A stretch of DNA of 12,923 bases, from NCBI GenBank assembly GCA_030667735.1, contig DAOUVG010000018.1:1-12923 (forward strand), in the 5' to 3' direction. The notes below the pieces were generated by a model. It was given only the letters and a program-made list of their open reading frames with translations, did no database searches and was not told where the DNA came from. This document shows, piece by piece, positions 6,545 through 12,923 of this stretch; position 1 is the first letter of the stretch, and every line of letters begins with the position of its first letter. The position numbers and the translations under genes are program-made. Source of the DNA: Dehalococcoidales bacterium. Lineage in GTDB: Bacteria > Chloroflexota > Dehalococcoidia > Dehalococcoidales > Fen-1064.

Positions 6545-8462
6545 TACCGTTCTGTCCTTCCGAGATATCTCTCACCTTGATACTGGTGGTCACAACACCC
6601 TGCCTGCCGTCACGGTAGGTTACCGGTGCCTCTATTGTCACTTCCTGGCCATCTCCATAGAGTGTATTAATCAATTCCCGGTACCGTTCCTCCATGAACT
6701 CTCTACGGAGCTTGCGTGTACGTGTAAGCTCCGCCTCGTCGGGGTCAAACTCCTTGTGCATCAGGACAAACCTTCTCACCCTGGCAGCCTCCGGCAGGTA
6801 GCTATTGACCCGGATGAGGTCTGTCCGTATCAGGCCGGCAACCTCATCTCGCTGGGAAAGGTCAACAAAAGTGGTATAGGCCAGCCGGTTCCGCTCCGCC
6901 CATTTGCCCACCATGGCGAAGTCCATGTTTATGATGGCAGAAACGTAGTCCTTTTCCTTATCACCAATGACCATGGCGTCCTTGATATATGGACTGAACC
7001 TCAGTCTGCCCTCAATATACTGTGGGGCATACTTGACCCCCGAGCTAAGCTCTCCCATGTGGTCCAGGCGGTCCATGAATATCAGGTGTCCCTTATCGTT
7101 GATGTTGACTGCGTCCCCTGTGTGGCACCAGCCATCAATCAGTACGGCCTTCGTTTTCTCCGGGTCCTGGTGGTATCCGTCGAACATGGATTCGCTGCGT
7201 ACCAGCAACTCACCATTATCCATAACCCGGACTTCAGTGTTAAGCGCCGGACGGCCGACACTCTCGAAGTCAATTTCACCTTTCCCATGGCTGGAGATAA
7301 GGCCTGCCTCGGTACTGGCATAATTCTGTCTCAACTCTATACCGATAGCGTGGATTAAACGGAAGGTATCCAGGCTCAGTACCGAGCTGCCGGTAACGGC
7401 GAACTTGACCCTGCTGAGACCCAGCTTATCCTTGAGAGGCCGAAACAGCAGGAAATAGGCAATCTTGTAGAGAACTTTCCAGAAAAGGTTGGGGGTCTTG
7501 TTCTGAAAACTGAGGTCGGCAATTTTGTGCCCAACCGGCAGGAATAGCTTGTAACAGAAGCGTTTCAGAGGATGGGCATCAATCATCTTCACCTGGATTT
7601 CGCTGACCAGGCCCTCCCACTGGCGAGGCCCGTATATCACAAATTCGGGCCCGGTTTCCCGGGTATCTTCGGTGATTGTTTCAGGTTCCTCGGGGAAGTT
7701 GAGCCGTGCACCGGTTAGCAGGTGCGGAATAGTAGCGAAGTAGCTGTCGCCTACCCAGGCGGCCGGGAAGTTAGAGACCAGGTCATCATACTTGTCTACC
7801 GGATAACGGCTAATGAAACCGGCGGCGGTGCTTATCAGGGCACGGTGGGACATCCTGGCACCTTTGGGCAGCCCCGTAGTCCCCGAAGTGTAGTATATGA
7901 AGGCGATATCACGCCCGTCGCCCTTCTCAACGTTCTCCTCAAACAGACCGGGGTGAGTTTCCTCGTACTCCCTGCCCAACCGGAGCACCTCGGTGAAACC
8001 AATCAGGAGGGGGTCGTCGTAGTTTTTCAGTCCTTTCGGGTCCCAGTAGATGACCTTTTGGAGATTGGGCAGTTCATCTTTTATTTCCAGGAACTTGTCG
8101 GTCTGCTCCTGGTCATTCACGATGGCAAATCTGGCACCGGAGTGCTCAGCGATGTACTTCACTTCTGAAGGCACGGAATCAACAAAAGCACCGGTGACGA
8201 TTCCTCCGGCCGCCTGGGTGGCAAACTCGCCCCAGAACCATTCCGGCTCGTTGTCACCGATGATACATACGACGTCTCCCCGCTCCAGTCCGAGGCTTAT
8301 CAGACCAAGAGAGAAATACTTGACGTTTTCGTAATACCGCCGCCAGCTATACCGTTCCCAGACGCCGAACTTCTTCATGCTCATCGCCGTCTGCTTGGCC
8401 CACTGGTCATAGTTGTGAGCTATCAGCTTGGGAATGGTGTTATACTTATCCCGCGTCTCCAT
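6537..8462 (-). CDS. Long-chain acyl-CoA synthetase (AMP-forming), FadD15-like
   Basis: A 641-residue adenylate-forming ligase, the length typical of long-chain fatty acyl-CoA synthetases. It activates a carboxylic acid via acyl-AMP to acyl-CoA. Motifs: ATP loop YTSGTTGLPKG (about 191-201), the adenine-binding segment QNYASTEAG (mid-protein), GWCHTGDAVNINDKGHLIFMDR containing the GD aspartate and hinge, and TRTRKLRRE near the end supplying the candidate catalytic lysine. An in-frame GTG lies at 8477, but its GGGA abuts it; the ATG at 8462 has GAAGAGG six bases upstream and is preferred. First gene of the transporter operon, overlapping livH. Regulation may be through the long leader upstream. 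The substrate is unknown; its tight linkage to a Liv transporter suggests that it activates an imported acid or a degradation product of an imported amino acid. Confidence 0.92.
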   Translation of the reverse strand: METRDKYNTIPKLIAHNYDQWAKQTAMSMKKFGVWERYSWRRYYENVKYFSLGLISLGLERGDVVCIIGDNEPEWFWGEFATQAAGGIVTGAFVDSVPSEVKYIAEHSGARFAIVNDQEQTDKFLEIKDELPNLQKVIYWDPKGLKNYDDPLLIGFTEVLRLGREYEETHPGLFEENVEKGDGRDIAFIYYTSGTTGLPKGARMSHRALISTAAGFISRYPVDKYDDLVSNFPAAWVGDSYFATIPHLLTGARLNFPEEPETITEDTRETGPEFVIYGPRQWEGLVSEIQVKMIDAHPLKRFCYKLFLPVGHKIADLSFQNKTPNLFWKVLYKIAYFLLFRPLKDKLGLSRVKFAVTGSSVLSLDTFRLIHAIGIELRQNYASTEAGLISSHGKGEIDFESVGRPALNTEVRVMDNGELLVRSESMFDGYHQDPEKTKAVLIDGWCHTGDAVNINDKGHLIFMDRLDHMGELSSGVKYAPQYIEGRLRFSPYIKDAMVIGDKEKDYVSAIINMDFAMVGKWAERNRLAYTTFVDLSQRDEVAGLIRTDLIRVNSYLPEAARVRRFVLMHKEFDPDEAELTRTRKLRREFMEERYRELINTLYGDGQEVTIEAPVTYRDGRQGVVTTSIKVRDISEGQNGNG

Positions 8463-8505
8463 CTTCAGCCTCTTCACTCCCGGTCAGCCAGCTATATCCA
8501 TCTTT

Positions 8506-8538
8506 ATAAAAAGAGTACCTCCCAACCCGGGAGGTACT
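8506..8538 (-). terminator. Hairpin plus T-run: terminator or leader attenuator
   Basis: On the minus strand AGTACCTCCC (8538-8529) and GGGAGGTACT (8523-8514) form a perfect 10-bp stem with loop GGGTT, followed at once by CTTTTTAT. This is a classic intrinsic terminator. It lies about 230 bp beyond the thioesterase stop, only about 45 bp before the acyl-CoA ligase ATG, and downstream of a promoter-like sequence at 8707-8735. It therefore either ends operon 1 read-through or attenuates operon 2. Confidence 0.75.
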
Positions 8539-8570
8539 ATCTATCTACTACCAGAGCAAATTAATATCTG

Positions 8571-8651
8571 CTAGGTACAGGCAATCCCCCCCAAGCGCAC
8601 CCAGGTGCGCTTGGTAAAGACGAATTTACTACTCCCTGATGTATTCACCAT
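8571..8651 (-). promoter_or_regulatory. Possible leader-peptide ORF (26 codons)
   Basis: In the leader of operon 2 the minus strand has an ATG (8651) opening 26 codons to TAG at 8573-8571. The frame runs through the GC-rich hairpin and stops 32 bases before the terminator stem. No good Shine-Dalgarno precedes the ATG (an in-frame GTG at 8660 has only a weak GAGA upstream), and the codons show no run of a single amino acid. It may be chance. Confidence 0.2.
8591..8614. promoter_or_regulatory. GC-rich 10-11 bp perfect hairpin in leader
   Basis: CCAAGCGCACC (8591-8601) is matched exactly by GGTGCGCTTGG (8604-8614), leaving an apical CCAG-type loop on the plus strand or CTGG on the minus strand. 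On the minus strand it is followed by a G-run, not a T-run, so it is unlikely to be a simple terminator. It sits between the putative promoter and the terminator-like hairpin, within a 26-codon open frame. Confidence 0.6.
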
Positions 8652-8706
8652 GGCGAACACTGTTATTCTCTATCCACTTATTTTACAATCTTCCAGACAA
8701 GGACGT

Positions 8707-8735
8707 AGTTTACCATAAGCAAAGAGAACTGTCAA
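8707..8735 (-). promoter_or_regulatory. Sigma-70-type promoter for the ligase/liv operon
   Basis: Minus strand: -35 TTGACA (8735-8730), 17-bp spacer, -10 TAAACT (8712-8707). The -35 is a perfect match and the -10 matches four of six. Predicted start near 8700, giving a leader of about 240 nt before the ATG at 8462. Confidence 0.55.
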
Positions 8736-8750
8736 AGCAAATCAACAAAG

Positions 8751-8770
8751 AACCGGAGCTATCGTCGGTT
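8751..8770 (-). terminator. Weak stem-loop directly after the thioesterase stop
   Basis: Just after the TGA, AACCG and CGGTT pair (5 bp, about 10-base loop), followed by a T-rich but interrupted stretch (TCTTTGTTGATTTG). It could be a weak terminator for operon 1, in which case the stronger hairpin at 8506-8538 would belong to operon 2's leader. Confidence 0.25.
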
Positions 8771-9196
8771 TCACTCGCGGTTGACTGGAATAGTCGTGCC
8801 GGTGGCAGTGGCAATCAGCTTGCCGTCCTGGTTGGTCACCGTCATCTGGGAAACACCAACCCGGCGTCCGCTGCGCACCACCCGGCACTCGGCGGTAAGC
8901 TCATCGTCAACCCCGGCTCCGTTGATAAAATGGATGTTGAACTGAGTAGCTACACTGGGATAGGACAGACTGTTAGACGCGTAGGCAAACGCCTGGTCGG
9001 CAATCGCGCTAATAACACCGCCGAAGACGAAGTTATTGAAGTTCTGATACTCCGGTTTGAGCTTCATGGTTACCCGGGAGTAGCCCGGTGTCAGTTCTAC
9101 CAGCTTCATGCCCAGGAAGGAGGCAATCGGTTCACCCTGCTCAAGGCGCTTTAGCTCAGCAATGTTGTCCGTGGCATCCTTATCCGGTGTCGGCAC
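8771..9196 (-). CDS. PaaI-family hotdog thioesterase
   Basis: A 141-residue protein of the PaaI/4-hydroxybenzoyl-CoA thioesterase (hotdog) family, which hydrolyses acyl- or aryl-CoA thioesters. The core FGGVISAIADQAFAYASNS (about 58-76) is the conserved segment with the central helix and its Asp (D67); the more common HGG is FGG here, a variation I recall in related proteins. A later strand VATQFNIHFING (about 82-93) fits the fold. An upstream in-frame GTG (9223) overlaps the aminotransferase, but the GTG at 9196 has GGAGGAG 8 bases upstream and is preferred. Last gene of operon 1; it may release the free acid from the CoA ester made by IorAB, or salvage CoA. Confidence 0.85.
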   Translation of the reverse strand: MPTPDKDATDNIAELKRLEQGEPIASFLGMKLVELTPGYSRVTMKLKPEYQNFNNFVFGGVISAIADQAFAYASNSLSYPSVATQFNIHFINGAGVDDELTAECRVVRSGRRVGVSQMTVTNQDGKLIATATGTTIPVNRE

Positions 9197-9216
9197 ACTC
9201 GATTCTCCTCCAGGCG

Positions 9217-10407
9217 CTAGCACAGGCCGTGTTTCCGGGCAACCTTGCGAAAGCCGTCCAGCGAGCCTTCCAGCGTCCGGTCATCAACACAGTAGGATAT
9301 CCGTATGTGACCCGGTCCGCCGAATCCGCTGCCCGGTACCGTCAGCACCATCAGCTCTTGAAGTTCTTTCACGAAAGCAACGTCATCCTCCACCGGGGTT
9401 TCGGGGAACAGGTAGAAGGCCCCCTGCGGCTTAGCCATGGAGTAACCCATCTCAACCAGGTTCTCATAGAGGAAATCACGCTTCCGCTGATAATCCGCGA
9501 CAGAGACGGTCACCCCCTGAAGATGAGGAAGCAGGTGCTGTACCAGGGCCGGGGCATTGACAAACCCCAGTGTCCTCGTGCAAAAGACCATCCCGTTGAT
9601 AAGATCGTCACGATGGGCGCAATCAGGATGCACGGCGATGTAGCCGACGCGCTCTCCGGGTAATGCCAGGTCTTTGGAGTGGGATGTCACGCTGATAGTA
9701 TTCGGGTGATACTGGAGCGGAAACGGGAACTGGATGCCGTCGTAGACCAGTTTCTTATAGGCCTCATCACTCAGGATGTAGATTGTTGTATCGAGCTCGG
9801 CCTCTTTCCTGCGGATAATCTCACCAATACTCCTCAGGACGTCCTCGCCGTAGACGACTCCTGCGGGGTTATTGGGAGAGTTGATGATTATGGCCTTCGT
9901 CTTCGGTCCCACCGCCTCTTCGAGAGCATCAAGCCTGGGCAGGAACTGCTCATCGGTAGGCAGAACCCTGGGCACCCCGTTGAAGTTCCCGATGTAGTTG
10001 AGGTACTCCAGAAAATAGGGGCTGAACACTATCACTTCGTCACCGGGGTTAAGTATCGTCCGGAGAAAGACATTGCAGCCCCCGGCAGCTCCACAGCTCA
10101 TAATGATATCGTCAGCACCAAACCTGACCCCCGTCTCCAGGGAAAACTGCCTCGCCACCGCCACCCTGGTCTCCGGGTAGCCGGCATTGGGCATGTAACG
10201 ATGCATCCCCGTCACAGGGTTTTGCGCCAAGTGAAGAAGTTCATGGTGAAATTCGGGAGGCGGTTCTGCCACCGGGTTGCCGATGGAGAGGTCAAAGACA
10301 TTCTCCGCGCCATAGCGCTCCCTGAGAGTGGCCCCTTCCTCGAACATCCGCCGAATCCATGAACCCTCGGCCATACTCTTGCGAATATCCTCAGACATGA
10401 ACATCAT
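9217..10407 (-). CDS. PLP-dependent class I/II aminotransferase
   Basis: A fold-type I aminotransferase of 396 residues from the preferred start, the usual length. It moves an amino group between an amino acid and a 2-keto acid. Seen in order: IGNP near residue 42 (substrate-binding region), the cofactor segment SCGAAGGCNV (about 104-113), NSPNNPAGVVY (about 177-187) with the PLP Asn, SDEAYKKLVYD (about 213-223) with the ring-nitrogen Asp and Tyr, and SHSKDLALPGERVGY (about 242-256) with Schiff-base Lys (about K245) and phosphate Arg. Several in-frame ATGs exist: 10440, 10407, 10404 and 10398. AGAAAGGA lies five bases before 10407, so that start or 10404 is chosen; it overlaps iorB by about 17 bp. 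Clustered with iorAB, it likely supplies their keto acid from an aromatic or branched amino acid; substrate inferred from context. Confidence 0.92.
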   Translation of the reverse strand: MMFMSEDIRKSMAEGSWIRRMFEEGATLRERYGAENVFDLSIGNPVAEPPPEFHHELLHLAQNPVTGMHRYMPNAGYPETRVAVARQFSLETGVRFGADDIIMSCGAAGGCNVFLRTILNPGDEVIVFSPYFLEYLNYIGNFNGVPRVLPTDEQFLPRLDALEEAVGPKTKAIIINSPNNPAGVVYGEDVLRSIGEIIRRKEAELDTTIYILSDEAYKKLVYDGIQFPFPLQYHPNTISVTSHSKDLALPGERVGYIAVHPDCAHRDDLINGMVFCTRTLGFVNAPALVQHLLPHLQGVTVSVADYQRKRDFLYENLVEMGYSMAKPQGAFYLFPETPVEDDVAFVKELQELMVLTVPGSGFGGPGHIRISYCVDDRTLEGSLDGFRKVARKHGLC

Positions 10408-10987
10408 GGATTTCCTTTCTGCCAAGCTCGAAGGCATCAAGGTTTATCTGGAGCAGCCGTGATGGCAACCGCTGCGAGAGGCTCTCCTTCCAGGCATCCA
10501 CCTCGAAAGGAGCGAAGTGTGAGAAGCAGCCCAGCATGAAGATATTGAGAGTCCTGGCGTTACCCAGCGCGGTGACACTAGTGGTCCCTTCCACGAAGTA
10601 GACCTGGTCGGTGCGCTGACTCAGGATACCGTGGACCTCTTTATCACCGGGGTACTTTTCGACCCCCAGATTGACAGCAAGTGGCGGGAGTATGTGGTTG
10701 TTGATGATGGCCACGGCGCCGGGCCGGAGGTAGTTGCACCATCTGGCAGCTTCCAGCTTCTCAAACGCGAGCAGGATATCAACCTCTCCCTGCTTAATCA
10801 GGGGCGAATACACCCGATGGGCGATACGTACGTGACTGATAACGCTGCCGTTCCGCTGTGCCATGCCCAGCGTATCCGTCTTCTTGACATCGTACCCGGC
10901 GGCCAGCGCCGTCTCACTGATAATATCACTGGCCAGGATATTCCCCTGGCCACCAACCCCGGTCACAAACAGGTCCAGCACGTTCAC
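10391..10987 (-). CDS. iorB: Indolepyruvate ferredoxin oxidoreductase subunit beta
   Basis: A 198-residue gamma-domain-type subunit of 2-ketoacid:ferredoxin oxidoreductase, which pairs with IorA to decarboxylate aryl-pyruvates to acyl-CoA with ferredoxin as acceptor. The N-terminus LFVTGVGGQGNILASDII (GVGGQG at about 10-15) and TDTLGMAQRNGSVISHVRI (about 38-56) are the family marks. An upstream ATG at 11050 would run into iorA; the GTG at 10987 has GGAG seven bases upstream and overlaps the iorA TGA as GTGA, so it is preferred. It overlaps the aminotransferase start at the other end. No iron-sulfur motif is expected in this subunit and none is seen. Confidence 0.93.
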   Translation of the reverse strand: MNVLDLFVTGVGGQGNILASDIISETALAAGYDVKKTDTLGMAQRNGSVISHVRIAHRVYSPLIKQGEVDILLAFEKLEAARWCNYLRPGAVAIINNHILPPLAVNLGVEKYPGDKEVHGILSQRTDQVYFVEGTTSVTALGNARTLNIFMLGCFSHFAPFEVDAWKESLSQRLPSRLLQINLDAFELGRKEIHDVHV

Positions 10988-12798
10988 TCCGTTTCTCCGG
11001 TCACAGGGGTTATAGCCTTCTGTGGGCATACCTGCTGGCAGATAGTGCAAATATCACCAACACACAGGGTGGTATCAATATATACCTTGTCGTCCACAGT
11101 CTGGATGGCCGGACATCCAATCAGGAGACATACATCACAGCGATTACACTTCCCGGCATCGACCACCCTGGGTTCACCGCGCTGCGGTACCCCCACAGCA
11201 CAGGCACCACGTACGATAATGACGGCAAGCTCCGGACTGGCCAGGGCACTCCTGGCTGCGGCCCGCAGTTCCTTCATATTGAAGGCATCAACCACCCGAA
11301 CATCACTGACGCCCACGCCACGCACCACATTCTCCAGTTCCACTTTAGTAGCCTTATTACCCTGCGCGGAAACGCCGGTACCGGGATGCTCCTGGTGTCC
11401 CGTCATCGCCGTGGTCCCGTTGTCCAGAATAACCACGGTTATCTTGCCTTCGTTATAGACGGCGTCCACCAGTGGCGTAATACCGGAATGCAGGAAGGTG
11501 GAGTCGCCAATAACAGCGACTATATTGGTATCGATTCCGGCCTTCTCCATGCCCAATGCCTGCCCGATGCTGGCACCCATACAGGCCGTGGTATCCATAG
11601 CATTAAGTGGTGGGTAGGTCGCCAGTGTGTAGCATCCGATGTCGCCGGTGATAATCAGGTTGGACTTCTTCGCAGGATTGTCCCCCGAATCGGGCGGCTT
11701 CAGCCGCTGCCCCATGCTGGCAAGTACGAAAAACATGCCGGTATGCGGACAGCCGGGGCAGAGAAGCGGAGGCCTTTTCGGAAGGTCGGCGACCGCCGTT
11801 ATCCCGGGTGGTACGGGGGGTTCGGTAAGAATCCCGGCACTGACGGCACCCTTCCCAACTACATCCGTACTCAACTCTCCCACCAGTGGGATGAAGTCCT
11901 TTCCAGTAACTTCCACACCCATCGCACGGATACCCTCTTCCAGGAACGGGTCAAGCTCTTCGATAACAACCAGTCGGTCCACCTGCCCGGCAAAGCGGCG
12001 TATCAGTTCCCGGGGCAGGGGATGCGTTATACCCAGCTTGAGAAAGGAAGCGTCCGGGAAGACCTCGCGGGCGTACTGGTAGGCGACCCCGCTGGTGATA
12101 ACACCGAGGTTGCGCTCACCTGACTCTACCCGGTTCAGGGGAGAGGTTTCGGCAAACCCGGCCAGCTTGACCATGCGCTCCTCGACCAGCGGATGACGGA
12201 AGCGAGCGTTAACCGGCAGCATTACGTACTTGGAGACATTGCGCGGAAAGCCCACTTCACCTGTCGGTGCTGGTCGACTCCGGCTAAGGTCCACCACGGA
12301 CTTGGAGTGAGAGATGCGGGTGGTGGTGCGTACCATCACAAGGGTATCGAACTGCTCACTGATATCGAAAGCGATGGCCATCATGTCATAGGCTTCCTGG
12401 CTATCGCTCGGTTCGAGCACGGGCACCTTGGCCAGCCTGGCATAGTGGCGGTTGTCCTGTTCACTCTGGGAACTGTGCGTCCCCGGGTCATCGGCGCAAA
12501 TGAGGACCAGCCCGCCATTGACACCGGTAATGGAAGCTGCCATGAAGGGGTCGGCAGCTACGTTAAGGCCGACGTGTTTCATGGATACTATCGTACGGAC
12601 ACCTGCGTAGCACGCTCCGAGGGCCACCTCCATAGCAACCTTTTCATTGGTTGACCACTCGGCGTAAATATCGTCAAAGCGGGCAATGGTCTCAAGTATT
12701 TCAGTGCTGGGGGTTCCCGGATAGGCAGTGGCTACTCGGGCACCGGCATGGTAGGCTCCCCAGGCAAGGGCTTCATTTCCAGAGAGCAGTCTTTTCAT
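10984..12798 (-). CDS. iorA: Indolepyruvate ferredoxin oxidoreductase subunit alpha
   Basis: A 604-residue subunit with the domains of IorA in order: pyrimidine-binding domain with AYPGTPSTEI (about 25-34); a middle domain; the TPP-binding domain with CPGCPH (about 347-352), GDIGCYTLATYPPL (about 385-398), CMGASIGQALG, GDSTFLHSGI (about 431-440) and LDNGTTAMTGHQEHPG (about 458-473); and a C-terminal two-cluster ferredoxin region with CX2CX2CX4CP at 551-563 and CX4CX2CX3CP at 579-592. It catalyses oxidative decarboxylation of aryl-pyruvates to aryl-acetyl-CoA, reducing ferredoxin, and is oxygen sensitive. Start ATG 12798 gives MKRLLSGNEALAWGA, which begins where the family begins; an upstream in-frame start at 12828 would add ten non-conserved residues. 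No Shine-Dalgarno is visible before 12798. First gene of operon 1. Confidence 0.95.
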   Translation of the reverse strand: MKRLLSGNEALAWGAYHAGARVATAYPGTPSTEILETIARFDDIYAEWSTNEKVAMEVALGACYAGVRTIVSMKHVGLNVAADPFMAASITGVNGGLVLICADDPGTHSSQSEQDNRHYARLAKVPVLEPSDSQEAYDMMAIAFDISEQFDTLVMVRTTTRISHSKSVVDLSRSRPAPTGEVGFPRNVSKYVMLPVNARFRHPLVEERMVKLAGFAETSPLNRVESGERNLGVITSGVAYQYAREVFPDASFLKLGITHPLPRELIRRFAGQVDRLVVIEELDPFLEEGIRAMGVEVTGKDFIPLVGELSTDVVGKGAVSAGILTEPPVPPGITAVADLPKRPPLLCPGCPHTGMFFVLASMGQRLKPPDSGDNPAKKSNLIITGDIGCYTLATYPPLNAMDTTACMGASIGQALGMEKAGIDTNIVAVIGDSTFLHSGITPLVDAVYNEGKITVVILDNGTTAMTGHQEHPGTGVSAQGNKATKVELENVVRGVGVSDVRVVDAFNMKELRAAARSALASPELAVIIVRGACAVGVPQRGEPRVVDAGKCNRCDVCLLIGCPAIQTVDDKVYIDTTLCVGDICTICQQVCPQKAITPVTGETE

Positions 12799-12807
12799 AT
12801 TCAGGAT

Positions 12808-12835
12808 ATTATAACACAACCAGCCCACAGGTCAC
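12808..12835 (-). promoter_or_regulatory. Extended -10 promoter of iorA operon
   Basis: Minus strand: TGTTATAAT, an extended -10 with perfect TATAAT (12813-12808), and a weak -35 GTGACC (12835-12830) at a 16-bp spacing. The predicted start is near 12801, about three bases before the iorA ATG, so the mRNA may be leaderless. Confidence 0.5.
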
Positions 12836-12868
12836 ACGAGACTGCCTGCGGGGGTTACCGACAAACCC

Positions 12869-12898
12869 TTGACAGTACCGAACGAGTACATCTACTTT
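12869..12898 (+). promoter_or_regulatory. Possible divergent plus-strand promoter
   Basis: TTGACA (12869-12874), an 18-bp spacer, then TACTTT (12893-12898). It would transcribe rightward out of the window, away from iorA. No gene for it is visible within the remaining 25 bases. Confidence 0.3.
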
Positions 12899-12923
12899 AC
12901 AGGCACTGTATTCTGGGCTAAAA

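Noticed and set aside
6498..7358. 286-residue plus-strand open frame antisense to the acyl-CoA ligase
   Set aside because: It lies opposite a strongly supported gene with clear motifs, has no family features, and long antisense frames are expected in GC-rich genes.
8463..8477. GTG at 8477 as the start of the acyl-CoA ligase
   Set aside because: The only SD-like GGGA touches the codon; the ATG at 8462 has GAAGAGG at a normal distance.
8478..8700. T-box riboswitch in the ligase operon leader
   Set aside because: No AGGGTGGNACC-type T-box sequence, and the operon's first gene is not an aminoacyl-tRNA or amino-acid biosynthesis gene.
10631..11458. 275-residue plus-strand frame antisense to iorB/iorA
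   Set aside because: Opposite two clear genes; low-complexity Ser/Thr/Arg/Pro-rich tail is typical of antisense translation.

Overview
The window reads as a chromosomal piece of an anaerobic bacterium. Ten long genes, all on the minus strand and GC-rich, form two operons for amino-acid/organic-acid catabolism and uptake. A single AT-rich plus-strand gene (87-674) sits at the left edge. A ferredoxin-dependent 2-ketoacid oxidoreductase (IorAB) points to an anaerobe. The combination of IorAB, a Liv-type ABC transporter bracketed by CoA ligases, a PaaI-type thioesterase and hairpin-rich spacers resembles uncultivated Chloroflexota (Dehalococcoidia-like) or Desulfobacterota. This placement is an impression from gene content, not a phylogeny.

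Layout, in transcription order on the minus strand. Operon 1 (12798 to 8771) is iorA - iorB - PLP aminotransferase - PaaI-like thioesterase. Its genes overlap by a few bases or are separated by about 20. It has an extended -10 promoter so close to the iorA ATG that the mRNA may be leaderless. Operon 2 (8462 to 1152) is a FadD-like acyl-CoA ligase - livH - livM - livK - livF - PaaK-like ligase. A good sigma-70-type promoter (TTGACA, 17 bp, TAAACT) lies about 240 bp upstream of its first gene. The leader between them contains a GC-rich hairpin, a 26-codon open frame and a hairpin followed by a T-run, so it could be an attenuator. Two more non-coding curiosities are an SD-driven start-stop (ATGTAA) plus a 10-codon mini-ORF between livM and livK, and a cluster of four or more short hairpins downstream of the operon (about 958-1115).

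How the genes may work together: the aminotransferase makes 2-keto acids (aryl-pyruvates or branched keto acids). IorAB oxidatively decarboxylates them to acyl-CoA and passes electrons to ferredoxin. The thioesterase and the two CoA ligases interconvert acids and CoA thioesters. The Liv transporter brings in an amino acid or, given the flanking ligases, possibly an aromatic or fatty carboxylate. Only one of the two ATPases usual for this transporter (LivF) is present; no livG is in the window.

The left 1.15 kb differs in character: an AT-rich gene with a HEPN-like Rx4H motif, a sequence resembling an IS21-family terminus, and the hairpin cluster. It probably marks the edge of an accessory or transferred segment.
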